Source: Methanosarcina vacuolata Z-761 (GTDB lineage: Archaea; Halobacteriota; Methanosarcinia; Methanosarcinales; Methanosarcinaceae). From it: a DNA stretch of 64,000 nucleotides. The notes beneath the pieces are model-generated. The model searched no databases. It was not told the DNA's origin and saw only the letters and a list, made by a program, of their open reading frames with translations. Of the stretch, positions 55,952 through 64,000 are shown piece after piece (position 1 is the first letter of the stretch; each line of letters opens with the position of its first letter). The stretch spans positions 3,348,001-3,412,000 of the forward strand of contig NZ_CP009520.1 of the NCBI RefSeq assembly GCF_000969905.1. Direction: 5' to 3'. Position numbers and translations under genes: made by a program.

Positions 55952-56438
55952 TTCCAGGTTTCTTTGATTACAAGCTTTCCAGAGTCCAGACGCCCCAGAT
56001 TTCAGGATTGCTTTTCGTTCATTTTTCCTAATTTTACTTGTTTTTATAGTGTTTTGATCTGTAAATTTAGTCCAGAACAGTTATTATCCAACTCTCCAGA
56101 GAACAGCCTGGATGTTACGGGAAAGAAATAACGGCGGAGGTCCGTTTTGATCTCACCCGTTTTTTTACAGGCACGATAATGAGAGTTCAAGACTCCCACG
56201 TTTTTTAGGAGGTTGGGACAAGTCCATTTTTTGAAAGCGGTACAGGTTCGCCTTCGGTCTGTTCGCAGATATCTATTGAGTAACTGATGGGTAACACTTA
56301 CAGTTCTGGTTAAATTGCTCTGTAAGGGTGGTGTTGTACCCAAGTTACTACCCTATAGATAGTATGATTGGTATTTATAGTTTTCGCATAATACAGATTT
56401 AATATTTAGATGACGAAGCTTAGAACCCCTGAGTCTTT
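55952..56438. other. Gap with possible transposon remnants
   Basis: The minus-strand frame around 56044-56343 has a basic Arg/Cys-rich sequence (RYLRTDRRRTCTAFKKWTC) that could be the tail of a transposase or an out-of-frame reading of one. In a neighbouring minus frame a short stretch (ICEQTEGEPVPLSKNGLVPTS and stop) looks like the end of a protein. Neither is identifiable. Weak stem structures occur near 56291-56340. Confidence 0.3.
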
Positions 56439-56672
56439 ATGGGTTATCTCCCATTTGATGAAGAAGGAGCACACTTTTTGTTTTAGTTGATTTCCAGACG
56501 TTATGAAAAGAGTTCGACTATCTTTACGTCGGATAAGTCATATGGAGAATGGGGAGAGATATTAAAGGAACATGTAATAGTGACTGCGGTACTTGATAGA
56601 ATACTCCACCATTGTCTGACAACTAATATCAGAGGGAAAAATGCATGTACTGATAGTAAAAAACGAACATGA
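56439..56672 (+). pseudogene. IS21-family istB (transposition helper ATPase) remnant
   Basis: The frame reads MGYLPFDEEGAHFLF, TAG, LISRRYEKSSTIFTSDKSYG, EWGEILKEHVIVTAVLDRIL and HHCLTTNIRG. These match the C-terminal half of IstB helper ATPases (GYLPF, LISRRYE, TSNKSFGEWGE, AILDRLLHH). A TAG replaces the expected Gln codon between FLF and LIS, and sequence before 56439 is already degraded with two more stops. The istA gene and the N-terminal Walker motifs are gone. It is the only trace of this insertion element here. Confidence 0.7.
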
Positions 56673-56901
56673 TATTCTTTGAATAACATACACAAAGAAA
56701 TGAAAGTACTTGAAAACACTTTCATGCCAGATAGGACAATAACAAGAGATCCTGATAGTATTTAATGGAAGATATGAGGGCTAAACTGAATACAGAATGT
56801 AGTATTTGCAGCTTCCAGAACAAAACTTGACAATAGAGTATAGCTTGAGAAATTTAAAAACGTTATCAGCAAATATGCAAGGAGAGAGTTGATGGCTGTA
56901 T

Positions 56902-56921
56902 CCTACGATTTGAATCGTAGG
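56902..56921. terminator. Perfect 8-bp hairpin
   Basis: CCTACGAT and ATCGTAGG form a perfect stem with loop TTGA, 47 nt past the aminopeptidase stop codon. On the minus strand it could end the aminopeptidase transcript; alternatively it is the end hairpin of a lost IS200/IS605-type element. The sequence from 56673 to 56967 has no other recognisable feature. Confidence 0.5.
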
Positions 56922-56967
56922 GATTAGCCTTTATTACTCCCTAAATAAGCTGATTCTCCAAAAAATT

Positions 56968-59829
56968 TTATTTATTTTCCGGCTTCAGTCCCGGAATTTC
57001 TCCGTGCGCCATACTGTATGCTGTAACAGCATTCGGAGCTCCAAGCAGGAGTTTTCTGATCCTGTTATAAACACTCGGGTATTTCTGGGCGTTAAGTTCT
57101 CCGAGAAGGTCTGCCAGGATCTTTACCAGCGGAACATGATACTTTGATTCCATCTGGTCTATGTTTGCAAAGGCATTGAGCATATTAACCGTGCTGTACT
57201 CGTTCACAGGGGCGAGCTTTCTCAGGATTTCTGCAAAGAGGGCCCTGCCTTCCTCGGTCTGGAGGGATTTTTTCCGGTTGCGGGCAAAGCTTCCATAAAG
57301 GGCGCGCTGGTCATTTGTCTGCTCGATCCTGAAAGCTTCTGACCTTTCCATTTCCCTGACAAGTTCCACTGCATCAACGCTGCTGTTACTTCCTATTACA
57401 GAAAGGAAAGCTTCCCAGGCAACGAGGTTTTTCTTTGACTCCGCTTCAAAGGCTCTCAGGACTTCAACTTTGTCGGGCGCCGAACTATTCAGGTATGCAG
57501 CAAAAGCGCTCAACCGGTCAGTTGCACAGGTTGCAGTCTCAAACTGTTGTTTTATCATTGCATGAATCTCAGAAGTATCAAGGGTTGCAAGGATGCCAAG
57601 ACATACATTTTTAGCTTGCCGGTTTTTGATTACCCTTGCCGTCTCCTCAAGAGTTGAATCTCTGGGGACCGATGATTCTTCAAAGAAGCGGTAGGCGGAA
57701 ATTACAGAGTTTACATATTTCCGGGCAACAGCTTTCAGGAGTTTCTGTCTAACTTCATAAAGCTCCTGGTACCTGTGGGCAAACTCTTCATCCTCAACAG
57801 ACTCAAAAATAGTCAGGAACTGACCTCCCGCCTTTTCAAGAAGCTGCCGGTCATTCAGAAGCCTGTAGTAAAGCTCGATAAAGTCTTCAGAGGGCTTTGA
57901 TTCAGGATTTTTGAGGAGCTTTAGTTTTTCCCTGTCAACAAGAGTATAGAAAGCCGTAAACCTGCCTATGGTATCTCTGTCTTTCCTTACCTGCATCATG
58001 AGCTCTTCGTGGCTTGCTTTGTATACAAGTTTCCCATAGAATGAATAGCCCCTATTAAGTGATAGGAAGGCTGGCATATCCACATTTTCAATCACAATCT
58101 CAGCGGTTTCCCCGCTTATCCTTTCCAGGATCTCGGCAAGTTCATTTCCATTTTCGTCAACAAGAGCTGCCCTGAAAGGGAATTCCCAGGGTTTTCCACC
58201 ATCCGGGACTTTTTGTTTGAGGAAAAATGTGAATTTTCTGGAAGCTCCGTCATATTCGGCTGAAACCTCGACTACAGGGAATTTAGTCTGTCTCAGCCAG
58301 GTTTCAGCCATCTCTTTTAATGGCTGCCCGCTTTCTTCTTCCATGGCTTCAATCCAGTCCTGGGTGGCTGCGTTGGAATGTTTGAACTTTTTGAAGTACC
58401 TGTCCAGGCCCCTGACAAAAGTATCCTTCCCTATAAGGGCCTCGACCATGCGCACGTATTCCGGGGCTTTCACATAGGTAACTGAGGTAATCAGGTCATT
58501 TGGATCATTGAAGCCGTCAGGAATGATCGGCATGGAAGCTGCACCCGCATCCAGGGCAAAGGTCCCCGACGCCGGCGCAAGCAGCTCAAGCACTCTGCCG
58601 AGCCTGTTGTAGTCCTCGCCAAAGAGAAAGGCATGATGCTGTTCTTCCACATGCACGGTCACTGCTTCGTTCAGCCAGATCTCAAATGGGCTTCTTCCGG
58701 TGACCTCGGACCCGTTCTGGTTATGGTGATATTCGTGCGCCTTTACCCGGGTCATATATTCAAAAGCCGGGTCCGTTATCTGCGGGAAAGGCATTATGCG
58801 GTTTGTGGTAATCGTGGTGTTCCCAACATTTTCCATGCCTCCGAAGTCCGAGTTCTGCATGCCGATTTCCCGGTAGACGGTGCCTGTATACCTGTATCCT
58901 GGACTGATGGTCCTGTTAAGCTCGGCAAGCCTTTCCCTGATTTTAGTAAGGTCTTCTTCCAGCGTGGATTCGGGTTTTGCCTCACGTTTTATTTTCTCCC
59001 GCATGCGGACAAGGTCCCAGAGCTCCATCCTGACAGGCAGCTTCTCCTCATCGAACTGCTCAGGCCCTGTGAAAAGGTAAACCCACATAACCGCATCATG
59101 CAGGATATCCAGTGCCTTTTCGGCTGCAGCCGCATCTGAAGCAGGGGGCACAAGCAGTTCAAGCATGAAAGTGCCTCCGTCAGGGTACTCAAACTCCCTT
59201 TTAAAGGTCGCATAAGTCCCAACCCCCAGGAAAAAGAGATAAGTCGCCATTGGAGTTACCGAGTTATCATATACGATTTTGTCCCGCCCGGGCTTTATGG
59301 TATGCCTCTCAACCACGACATCCCCGTTCGTAATGATGTTCGTGTACCGCGAATCCGCAATTATGGCAGTTTTGTAAGTGCATTTTGCGGCCATGTCGTC
59401 AATGCACGGCACAATTCTCTGGAACCCCCACTGCTGGCACTGTGTGATCTGCTGAGGTGGAGCTCCTGCCGGCGTTTCGTCATAGTAAAGCCCTTCAAGG
59501 ATATTTTTAGTCGGCCTGCAAACCGTATCCGTAACAACCGCAACCTCGGTATGCGGTGGAATCTCTTCCATGAAGTTAATCTCAAGAATCGCGTCATCCT
59601 TCCGGTATCTGTAAGAAACCTCGTACTGTATGCAGCTTACAGCCCTGATCTCAAGGTCCCTGCAGTTTAATTCCAGCTTCTCAATAGGGGCATCCTTTGT
59701 CCTTACCCTGAGTAAGGATTTCACATTCGTCTTGTCATCATAAACATCAAACGCCAAATTCATATGCAAAACGTCAACAGTAAGTTCCCCGAAATCTTCA
59801 GGATAATATTTGTAAAGCCTATTCTTCAT
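56968..59829 (-). CDS. M1-family metallo-aminopeptidase
   Basis: Large zinc aminopeptidase of 953 residues. The catalytic set is clear: GGMENVGN (substrate N-terminus recognition) at residue 330, HEYHHN at 365-370 and Glu 388 in LNEAV, giving H-E-x2-H-x18-E. The N-terminal 200 residues are the saddle-shaped beta domain, with QCQQWGFQRIVPCIDD before the catalytic domain. The C-terminal 400 residues are helical (ERAP/PepN-type). There is no signal peptide, so it is cytosolic and probably trims peptides released by the proteasome. An insertion of about 45 residues rich in Glu/Lys/Arg (275-315) precedes GGMEN. Confidence 0.93.
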   Translation of the reverse strand: MKNRLYKYYPEDFGELTVDVLHMNLAFDVYDDKTNVKSLLRVRTKDAPIEKLELNCRDLEIRAVSCIQYEVSYRYRKDDAILEINFMEEIPPHTEVAVVTDTVCRPTKNILEGLYYDETPAGAPPQQITQCQQWGFQRIVPCIDDMAAKCTYKTAIIADSRYTNIITNGDVVVERHTIKPGRDKIVYDNSVTPMATYLFFLGVGTYATFKREFEYPDGGTFMLELLVPPASDAAAAEKALDILHDAVMWVYLFTGPEQFDEEKLPVRMELWDLVRMREKIKREAKPESTLEEDLTKIRERLAELNRTISPGYRYTGTVYREIGMQNSDFGGMENVGNTTITTNRIMPFPQITDPAFEYMTRVKAHEYHHNQNGSEVTGRSPFEIWLNEAVTVHVEEQHHAFLFGEDYNRLGRVLELLAPASGTFALDAGAASMPIIPDGFNDPNDLITSVTYVKAPEYVRMVEALIGKDTFVRGLDRYFKKFKHSNAATQDWIEAMEEESGQPLKEMAETWLRQTKFPVVEVSAEYDGASRKFTFFLKQKVPDGGKPWEFPFRAALVDENGNELAEILERISGETAEIVIENVDMPAFLSLNRGYSFYGKLVYKASHEELMMQVRKDRDTIGRFTAFYTLVDREKLKLLKNPESKPSEDFIELYYRLLNDRQLLEKAGGQFLTIFESVEDEEFAHRYQELYEVRQKLLKAVARKYVNSVISAYRFFEESSVPRDSTLEETARVIKNRQAKNVCLGILATLDTSEIHAMIKQQFETATCATDRLSAFAAYLNSSAPDKVEVLRAFEAESKKNLVAWEAFLSVIGSNSSVDAVELVREMERSEAFRIEQTNDQRALYGSFARNRKKSLQTEEGRALFAEILRKLAPVNEYSTVNMLNAFANIDQMESKYHVPLVKILADLLGELNAQKYPSVYNRIRKLLLGAPNAVTAYSMAHGEIPGLKPENK

Positions 59830-59963
59830 AAAAGAGTCACCGAATAAAAGTTATAAGAGTAATATTGTGGGATAGAAAAGGAAGGGATGTGATTTAAAGG
59901 TGTAGTTTTAATAACTTTTCAACAATCAAAGTGTATAAAAATTCTAAATACATATGATGCAGT

Positions 59964-60380
59964 ATGAGTTTTAGCTTGATTTTAAACAAAGAGTATACAA
60001 AAGAAGAAATTGAATCTATATTTGATACTCGTTTTGGTTATGGAATAAAAGGAATAAACTTGAGAAAATTCACAGATGGTAGGCCATATATTATTTTGTT
60101 CTCAAAACAATTTGGTCCTTACACAGATGAATTTAGTGAGAATAGCTTTTCCTATAATGGGGAAGGAGTAAACAAGAATCAAAAATTAACAGCTGCAAAT
60201 AAAGCTCTAACTGATTCGCAAACAGATGGAAGAGAAATATATGGATTTAGACAAAATCATGAAAAAGGAGTATGGAAGTATCTTGGATTGCTCAAAGTGA
60301 TCGATTGGAAGTATACTCCTAAAAACGGATTTAATACTTATGTTTTCAAATTAAAACCAGTTAATTTCCCAAACAATTAG
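59964..60380 (+). CDS. Stand-alone SRA/YDG-like domain protein (tentative)
   Basis: 138 residues, soluble, with no start ambiguity. The pattern is a strand-turn-strand core: KFTDGRPYIILFSKQFGPYTDEF, SFSYNGEGVNKNQKLTAANKAL, then REIYGFRQN, WKYLGLLKVIDWKY. The YNGEG, NQKL and N-x-AL run followed by a short beta-barrel resembles the domains fused to HNH nucleases or helicases in modification-dependent restriction enzymes (ScoMcrA/SRA-like). No nuclease is fused or adjacent. If the assignment is right it is an orphan reader of modified DNA or an anti-restriction protein. The fold call is by eye and uncertain. Confidence 0.5.
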   Translation: MSFSLILNKEYTKEEIESIFDTRFGYGIKGINLRKFTDGRPYIILFSKQFGPYTDEFSENSFSYNGEGVNKNQKLTAANKALTDSQTDGREIYGFRQNHEKGVWKYLGLLKVIDWKYTPKNGFNTYVFKLKPVNFPNN

Positions 60381-60557
60381 TGCTATTTAACTATTCGTTA
60401 TCAATTTTTGATATCCTTCTTTCATTATTTATCTTGAAACGTCAAATTTTATTACAGTTCACAAGCTCATTTTTATTACAGTTTCCAGCTTACTGTGATT
60501 TTCTTATCACCTAAAGAATGAAAAAAGAAAATGTAACCTGAAAAGTAAAAACTCTTC

Positions 60558-61085
60558 TCACTCAACCTCAACATTTAATGTAAATTTCTCCTCCGTGCCG
60601 GTTATATTCTCCCAGGACCTCCTATATATGCCATTTACCTCCTGGCTGCCCGGAGCTGTAGCTTCAATTACCCATAGATGAATTCCGGGGACACCTGTAA
60701 GGTTTTCAGGGTTTAGACCTTCGATATATTCGTCGTCTAGAATACTGAGCCCACTGCTCAGGTTAAGTTTCCATAAATAGCCTGCTGATGGGTCTTCTCT
60801 AAGAATAACAGTAAAATTCTCTCCTTTTTTGAGGCTTATGGTTTTTCCGCTGTCAGCTTCGGTTACTACCTGACCTTTCTCTACTATTTCGTTAGCTTCA
60901 GTTGTGTTGTTAGTCACGTTTGCGGGTATTTCAGGATTCACAGGCTGGAGCTGGTCGTTATTTCCCTGAGTTTCATTCTCCTGAGCTTCATCTCCCATGT
61001 TTCCTGTCTTTCCCGCACAGCCGGCTGCAAAGACGATAGCAGCGACGACGAAGAGCATTGCTATGGCTTTTAAAACTTTCTTCAT
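60558..61085 (-). CDS. Chagasin-type (I42) protease-inhibitor lipoprotein
   Basis: A lipoprotein signal with lipobox FAAGCAG (Cys near residue 23) is followed by an acidic/Asn-rich linker and an immunoglobulin-like domain with all three inhibitory loops of chagasin: DPSAGYLW, GVPGIHLWVIEA and RRSWEN. Chagasin-family proteins inhibit papain-like cysteine peptidases. In an archaeal envelope it may protect against foreign or self-secreted peptidases. The family is found in several archaea; the target here is unknown. 175 residues, single-gene unit. Confidence 0.85.
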   Translation of the reverse strand: MKKVLKAIAMLFVVAAIVFAAGCAGKTGNMGDEAQENETQGNNDQLQPVNPEIPANVTNNTTEANEIVEKGQVVTEADSGKTISLKKGENFTVILREDPSAGYLWKLNLSSGLSILDDEYIEGLNPENLTGVPGIHLWVIEATAPGSQEVNGIYRRSWENITGTEEKFTLNVEVE

Positions 61086-61320
61086 AACCCTCCTCCCGAA
61101 AATTCTCTTCTTTTATTTCAAAGTGAAAGTTCGTTTTACTTCTTTATTGATGCTATTGACACTAATCTATTTCGTCGCTAAATTCTGGTCTCATACCTGT
61201 TTATGTAAAAATCAGATTTCGAAGAAGCTGGAGGCGATAATGACTTTCTGATATGCAGCAAAGCTCCTGTGAACTATCTTATTATAAAATGAAGCACAAT
61301 TTCTATCTGGTGACAGGAAA

Positions 61321-61611
61321 ATGACTCTCACTGTGGGTATAAAAGGTGATTTCACACCTCAGGAGGTAAGTGAGGTCATCCGTGCAGCTCTGGAACAGAA
61401 TGAGCGTGTGGCTAAATACAAGATAAAAAAGTATTCGGATATTTGTGAGAATCTTGAAAAAAAATATGAAATGGACTCAGATACTTTTATGGAAAAATTC
61501 GATTCCGGAGAACTCGGAGACGACGATGACTTCTTCGACTGGTATGCAGCAAAAAGGGGACTTGATATCTGGAGTAAAAAGCTAAAAATTATCTCAACGA
61601 TTAACATATAA
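61321..61611 (+). CDS. Small antitoxin-like protein (first paralogue)
   Basis: 96 residues, soluble and highly charged. The pattern is a short strand (TLTVGIKGDFTPQEVSEVIRAAL), two helices with KYKIKKYSDICENLEKKYEMDSDTFMEKFDSGELGDDDDFFDWYAAKRGLD. Its Asp/Glu-rich GELGDD...W motif and small size resemble archaeal proteins found as antitoxins next to short toxin genes. No toxin gene is adjacent. The second paralogue is at 62681-62971 with the same length and conserved WYAAKRGLD. Function inferred only by resemblance. Confidence 0.7.
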   Translation: MTLTVGIKGDFTPQEVSEVIRAALEQNERVAKYKIKKYSDICENLEKKYEMDSDTFMEKFDSGELGDDDDFFDWYAAKRGLDIWSKKLKIISTINI

Positions 61612-62004
61612 CCTAAAAACTGTCACCTATAAATCAGTATCAAGCTCAGAAATATCCGATCTCCTTCGCAAGTTATATATACTATCCCCAATAAATGGGA
61701 ATATTGTATAAAAGTCTCTAATTTGGAGCGTGTTTTTTCAGATAATGTTGCACCAGAGGATCAATGTAGAACTGAACCTTCAGATGCATCCATTGAAGTT
61801 TTCAGCTTTTTCGTCTCATTTTAAGAACTCTATAAGAGCTAATCTATATGCTTTTGCGGAGAACCCTCTTTGATTTTTGAGCTAGTTGAAAACTGCCGAC
61901 AATAAGGTCTGATTGACTAAAACACAAAAACAAGTTAAGACAAAACAAAAACGAGCTAAATAAAGAGCACACTTAGTACCTTTATTTGCGAGGCTTGAAA
62001 TAAA

Positions 62005-62244
62005 ATGTCAGAAGAATCAGATGATCCAGACAGTAGTGATAGTAGCAGTCGTCAAAAAATGTTCACAGTAACCGGAGTGGTTCTGTGTGCTATACAGCTT
62101 ACGTTCTTCGTAGGCATGATTTTAAAATTTATCGAGACGGATTTCCTCGGTGGTTTTACATTCATGCTGCTTGCTTACTCTTCAGCATTCGTTTACAGGA
62201 ATCTGGAGAATTCCGGGAAAATTCCCAGCCTAGCCGAGAACTGA
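62005..62244 (+). CDS. Small two-helix membrane protein
   Basis: 79 residues with a Ser/Asp-rich N-terminus (SEESDDPDSSDSSSR) and two hydrophobic segments (VTGVVLCAIQLTFFVGMIL and FLGGFTFMLLAYSSAFVY). No family is recognised. It lies between the two antitoxin-like paralogues. The 390-nt gap before it (61612-62004) holds no recognisable gene. Confidence 0.6.
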   Translation: MSEESDDPDSSDSSSRQKMFTVTGVVLCAIQLTFFVGMILKFIETDFLGGFTFMLLAYSSAFVYRNLENSGKIPSLAEN

Positions 62245-62279
62245 TGACTGTGTGGCTTTGATCTGAAAACCACATTCTA

Positions 62280-62345
62280 TAGTAACTATCTGTTCTGAAT
62301 TTTTCCTTTTTCCTTTTTCCTTTTTCTTTTTCTTTTTCCTATTTT
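62280..62345 (+). terminator. Polypyrimidine tract after the small membrane-protein gene
   Basis: Repeated TTTTCC/TTTTTC units (about 60 nt) follow the stop by roughly 50 nt, an oligo(U)-type termination signal. The rest of the gap to 62680 contains a three-unit TTGACTAATAARC repeat near 62583-62618. Confidence 0.5.
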
Positions 62346-62680
62346 TTGTCCTTTGTCTTTTACCTTTCACCTATTGAAATTATTTAATGCTTTATTGTTT
62401 TCCATTTCAGACCCTTCACTTTAAATTGATCATGATTTTTAAATGTAGATAATATAAAGTTTTTAGTTATATTTTCTGCTCAAAAGAGGTAAAAGGTTAT
62501 TAATTGTGAAAACGTAGGGTACAAATAAGCCTCAGGCACGAAAAAAGGAATTAATTGAATTTTTCAGGCCAGAAGAAATGGCTTGACTAATAAACTTGAC
62601 TAATAAGCTTGACTGATAAAATAGAAAAAGAAATATAGGATTATTTTTTAGTACCAGCAATAACTTTCAATGGGATAAAC

Positions 62681-62971
62681 ATGGAGTTGACTTTGCAGAT
62701 TGATACCGATTACTCGCTTCAGGAAGCAAGCGAGATTATTCGCTCGGCTCTGGAACATGAGAAACATCTTGCAAAATACAAAATAGATCGCTACGCTATG
62801 ATCTGCGATGAATTCGAAGATCGTTACGACCTGATCTCTACCGAATTCATACAAAAATTCGAAGCCGGAGAACTTATCGCTGAGGATAAATATCTTGAGT
62901 GGTATGCTGCAAAGCGAGGGCTTGATCACTGGAAGAAAAAGCTGGCTCTCCTTAAAGGCATCAGAATGTAA
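62681..62971 (+). CDS. Small antitoxin-like protein (second paralogue)
   Basis: 96 residues, paralogous to the protein at 61321-61611: TLQIDTDYSLQEASEIIRSALEHEKHLAKYKIDRY, then STEFIQKFEAGELIAEDKYLEWYAAKRGLDHWKKKL. Conserved positions include the AKYKI, F-x-x-KF-x-x-GEL and WYAAKRGLD segments. The second copy lacks the DDDD run of the first. No toxin partner is visible within several hundred bases on either side. The gap 62972-63522 holds no recognisable gene. Confidence 0.7.
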   Translation: MELTLQIDTDYSLQEASEIIRSALEHEKHLAKYKIDRYAMICDEFEDRYDLISTEFIQKFEAGELIAEDKYLEWYAAKRGLDHWKKKLALLKGIRM

Positions 62972-63522
62972 CTGCTCTAAAAGCTTATCAACAAACTTCT
63001 CAAAAGCAAGAATATTCAAAAGCTTCTAGAAAATTAATCGACAATTTCAATTTTGTATCCTTTTCAAATTCAATGGAGAATATTCCAACCTGAGAAATGC
63101 ACAACAACTTTATCATATAGTTGGGAAGTGGACTGCATTGCTTGACATTGTTTTTCAGATTTGATTAAATTATTAAATTTTCAGCAAAGACATGAAATTT
63201 ACTTTTACCCATACAATTTGAGAAGGATATACAATTTTTAAAAAATGAATTGATAACTTTTAAAAAGTTAATCTACAACTCTTTGAGAACTATTCTTTGA
63301 GAAACTATTCTTTTGAGAAACTGTTTGAGTTCTTTCCCAATTATTACTTGGTTTTTAAATTTAAAATGTTTTCACATCAGTCTGAGGTTGATCTAACCCC
63401 TTAATTTTGATATAAGGCATTTTTGTATCTGGCACTCATTTTTAAGTGTATAAAATAAATGGAAATGTATTTATAACTGTCGTACTATATTTTCATGTTA
63501 AGCTTTTTTAATGGTGATCTGG

Positions 63523-64000
63523 ATGGGCTCAAAAATCGGGTTAATGGAACTGGTCTTTCGGTCGGAGAGACGCAGAACCCTCCTGATTTACCTCAAAGAT
63601 GGGCCCAGATCCATAGATGAAATTCAGGAACACCTGTCGGTAGATTCTGTCTCTATCCTCCCCCAGCTTAAAAGACTTAAGGACAGAGAACTAATTATAC
63701 AGAAGGGTCACACTTATGAGCTTTCCATTATGGGAAAAGCAATTGTAGATAAGATGTTGCCTCTTCTGGGTACTCTGGAAGTGTTCGAAGATAATTTTGA
63801 TTACTGGTCACGACGGAGTTTCGATGGAATCCCCTTTTTTTTACGAAGTAGAATCCTGGAGTTAAAAAGCTGCAAAATTATCCGTCCGGATCTGAGCCAT
63901 ATGTTTGAACTGGACCCCAAGTTTGTGGAAAATCTCCTTCTTTCAAGGCAGGTTATCAGCTTCAGTTCCTATTTTCATCCCTCACTTGTTTCTCTCTACC
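63523..64000 (+). CDS. Winged-helix transcriptional regulator, DUF1724 (Msr-like) type, partial
   Basis: The start is ATG 63523 after GGTGATCT, which pairs with the 16S rRNA 3' end; ATG 63511 is an alternative. An N-terminal ArsR-like winged helix (ERRRTLLIYLKDGPRSIDEIQEHLSV, ILPQLKRLKDRELIIQKG) is followed by the beginning of a DUF1724-type sensor domain (GIPFFLRSRILELKSCKIIRPDL). The frame is still open at the window end. Relatives in Methanosarcina (Msr proteins) regulate methanol and methylamine methyltransferase genes. Targets here are unknown because the downstream sequence is missing. Confidence 0.8.
   Translation, partial: MGSKIGLMELVFRSERRRTLLIYLKDGPRSIDEIQEHLSVDSVSILPQLKRLKDRELIIQKGHTYELSIMGKAIVDKMLPLLGTLEVFEDNFDYWSRRSFDGIPFFLRSRILELKSCKIIRPDLSHMFELDPKFVENLLLSRQVISFSSYFHPSLVSLY

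Noticed and set aside
56499-56501. TAG in the istB remnant as a pyrrolysine codon
   Set aside because: The TAG lies near 56484 where the family has Gln, and the region upstream has further stops; simple decay explains it better.
56487-56672. Complete small gene starting at 56487
   Set aside because: Its sequence is the C-terminal half of IstB, and homologous codons continue upstream through a TAG, so it is a transposon remnant.

Overview
The window is a Methanosarcina chromosome segment (order Methanosarcinales). The diagnosis rests on two operons for membrane-bound methanophenazine-reducing [NiFe] hydrogenase (vhtGACD and a second G-A-C set), the phosphotransacetylase/acetate kinase pair of acetate-grown Methanosarcina, a compact-cysteine-motif iron-sulfur flavoprotein, Methanosarcina-type S-layer domain proteins, an archaeal TATA-binding protein, the KEOPS subunit Cgi121, and TATA-box promoters with AT-rich intergenic DNA. 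The species cannot be fixed from the sequence alone.

Layout. 1-4.5 kb: vhtGACD, with a terminator-like hairpin between C and D. 4.7-6.5 kb: an SRPBCC protein with no normal start codon, and a peptidoglycan-binding-domain protein. 6.8-10.9 kb: a second hydrogenase operon (vhxGAC-like) whose small subunit has Asp in place of a proximal-cluster Cys, followed by a 49-residue membrane peptide. 11-15.8 kb: housekeeping (Cgi121, an amidotransferase, GlpX-type FBPase, tRNA methylthiotransferase). 16.4-20.9 kb: a metal/Fe-S cluster of two NifX-like proteins, a CDF transporter fused to a NifX-like domain, and two MinD-type ATPases with ferredoxin inserts. 21-25.4 kb: orphan genes, a cupin and its truncated duplicate, a broken gene and a TBP paralogue. 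25.4-34.2 kb: two large NACHT-HEAT (STAND NTPase) genes flanking a nonsense-mutated endonuclease/exonuclease/phosphatase gene that sits between 32-bp direct repeats; this is the best candidate for an immune or sensing island. 34.4-40.6 kb: ClC channel, iron-sulfur flavoprotein, pta-ackA with a strong terminator, and a decayed ADP-forming acyl-CoA synthetase gene. 41-44 kb: a three-gene overlapping operon (membrane winged-helix regulator, membrane-anchored extracellular protein, HEAT lipoprotein). 44.2-50.5 kb: two duplicated S-layer proteins and a YVTN beta-propeller surface protein. 50.7-55.9 kb: ferredoxin, a MITE-like element, two Hsp20 genes, family-4 uracil-DNA glycosylase, phosphoglycerate kinase, AMMECR1 protein. 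56-57 kb: transposon debris including an istB remnant. 57-64 kb: M1 aminopeptidase, an SRA-like small protein, a chagasin-type inhibitor, two paralogous antitoxin-like proteins and the 5' part of a winged-helix regulator.

How it works together: the Vht hydrogenase oxidises H2 at the outer face of the membrane and passes electrons through cytochrome b to methanophenazine, while Pta/Ack activate acetate. These are the two main energy routes represented. Intergenic DNA is unusually rich in short tandem repeats (14-32 nt units). In three places the repeated unit is the 3' end of the neighbouring gene, stop codon included.
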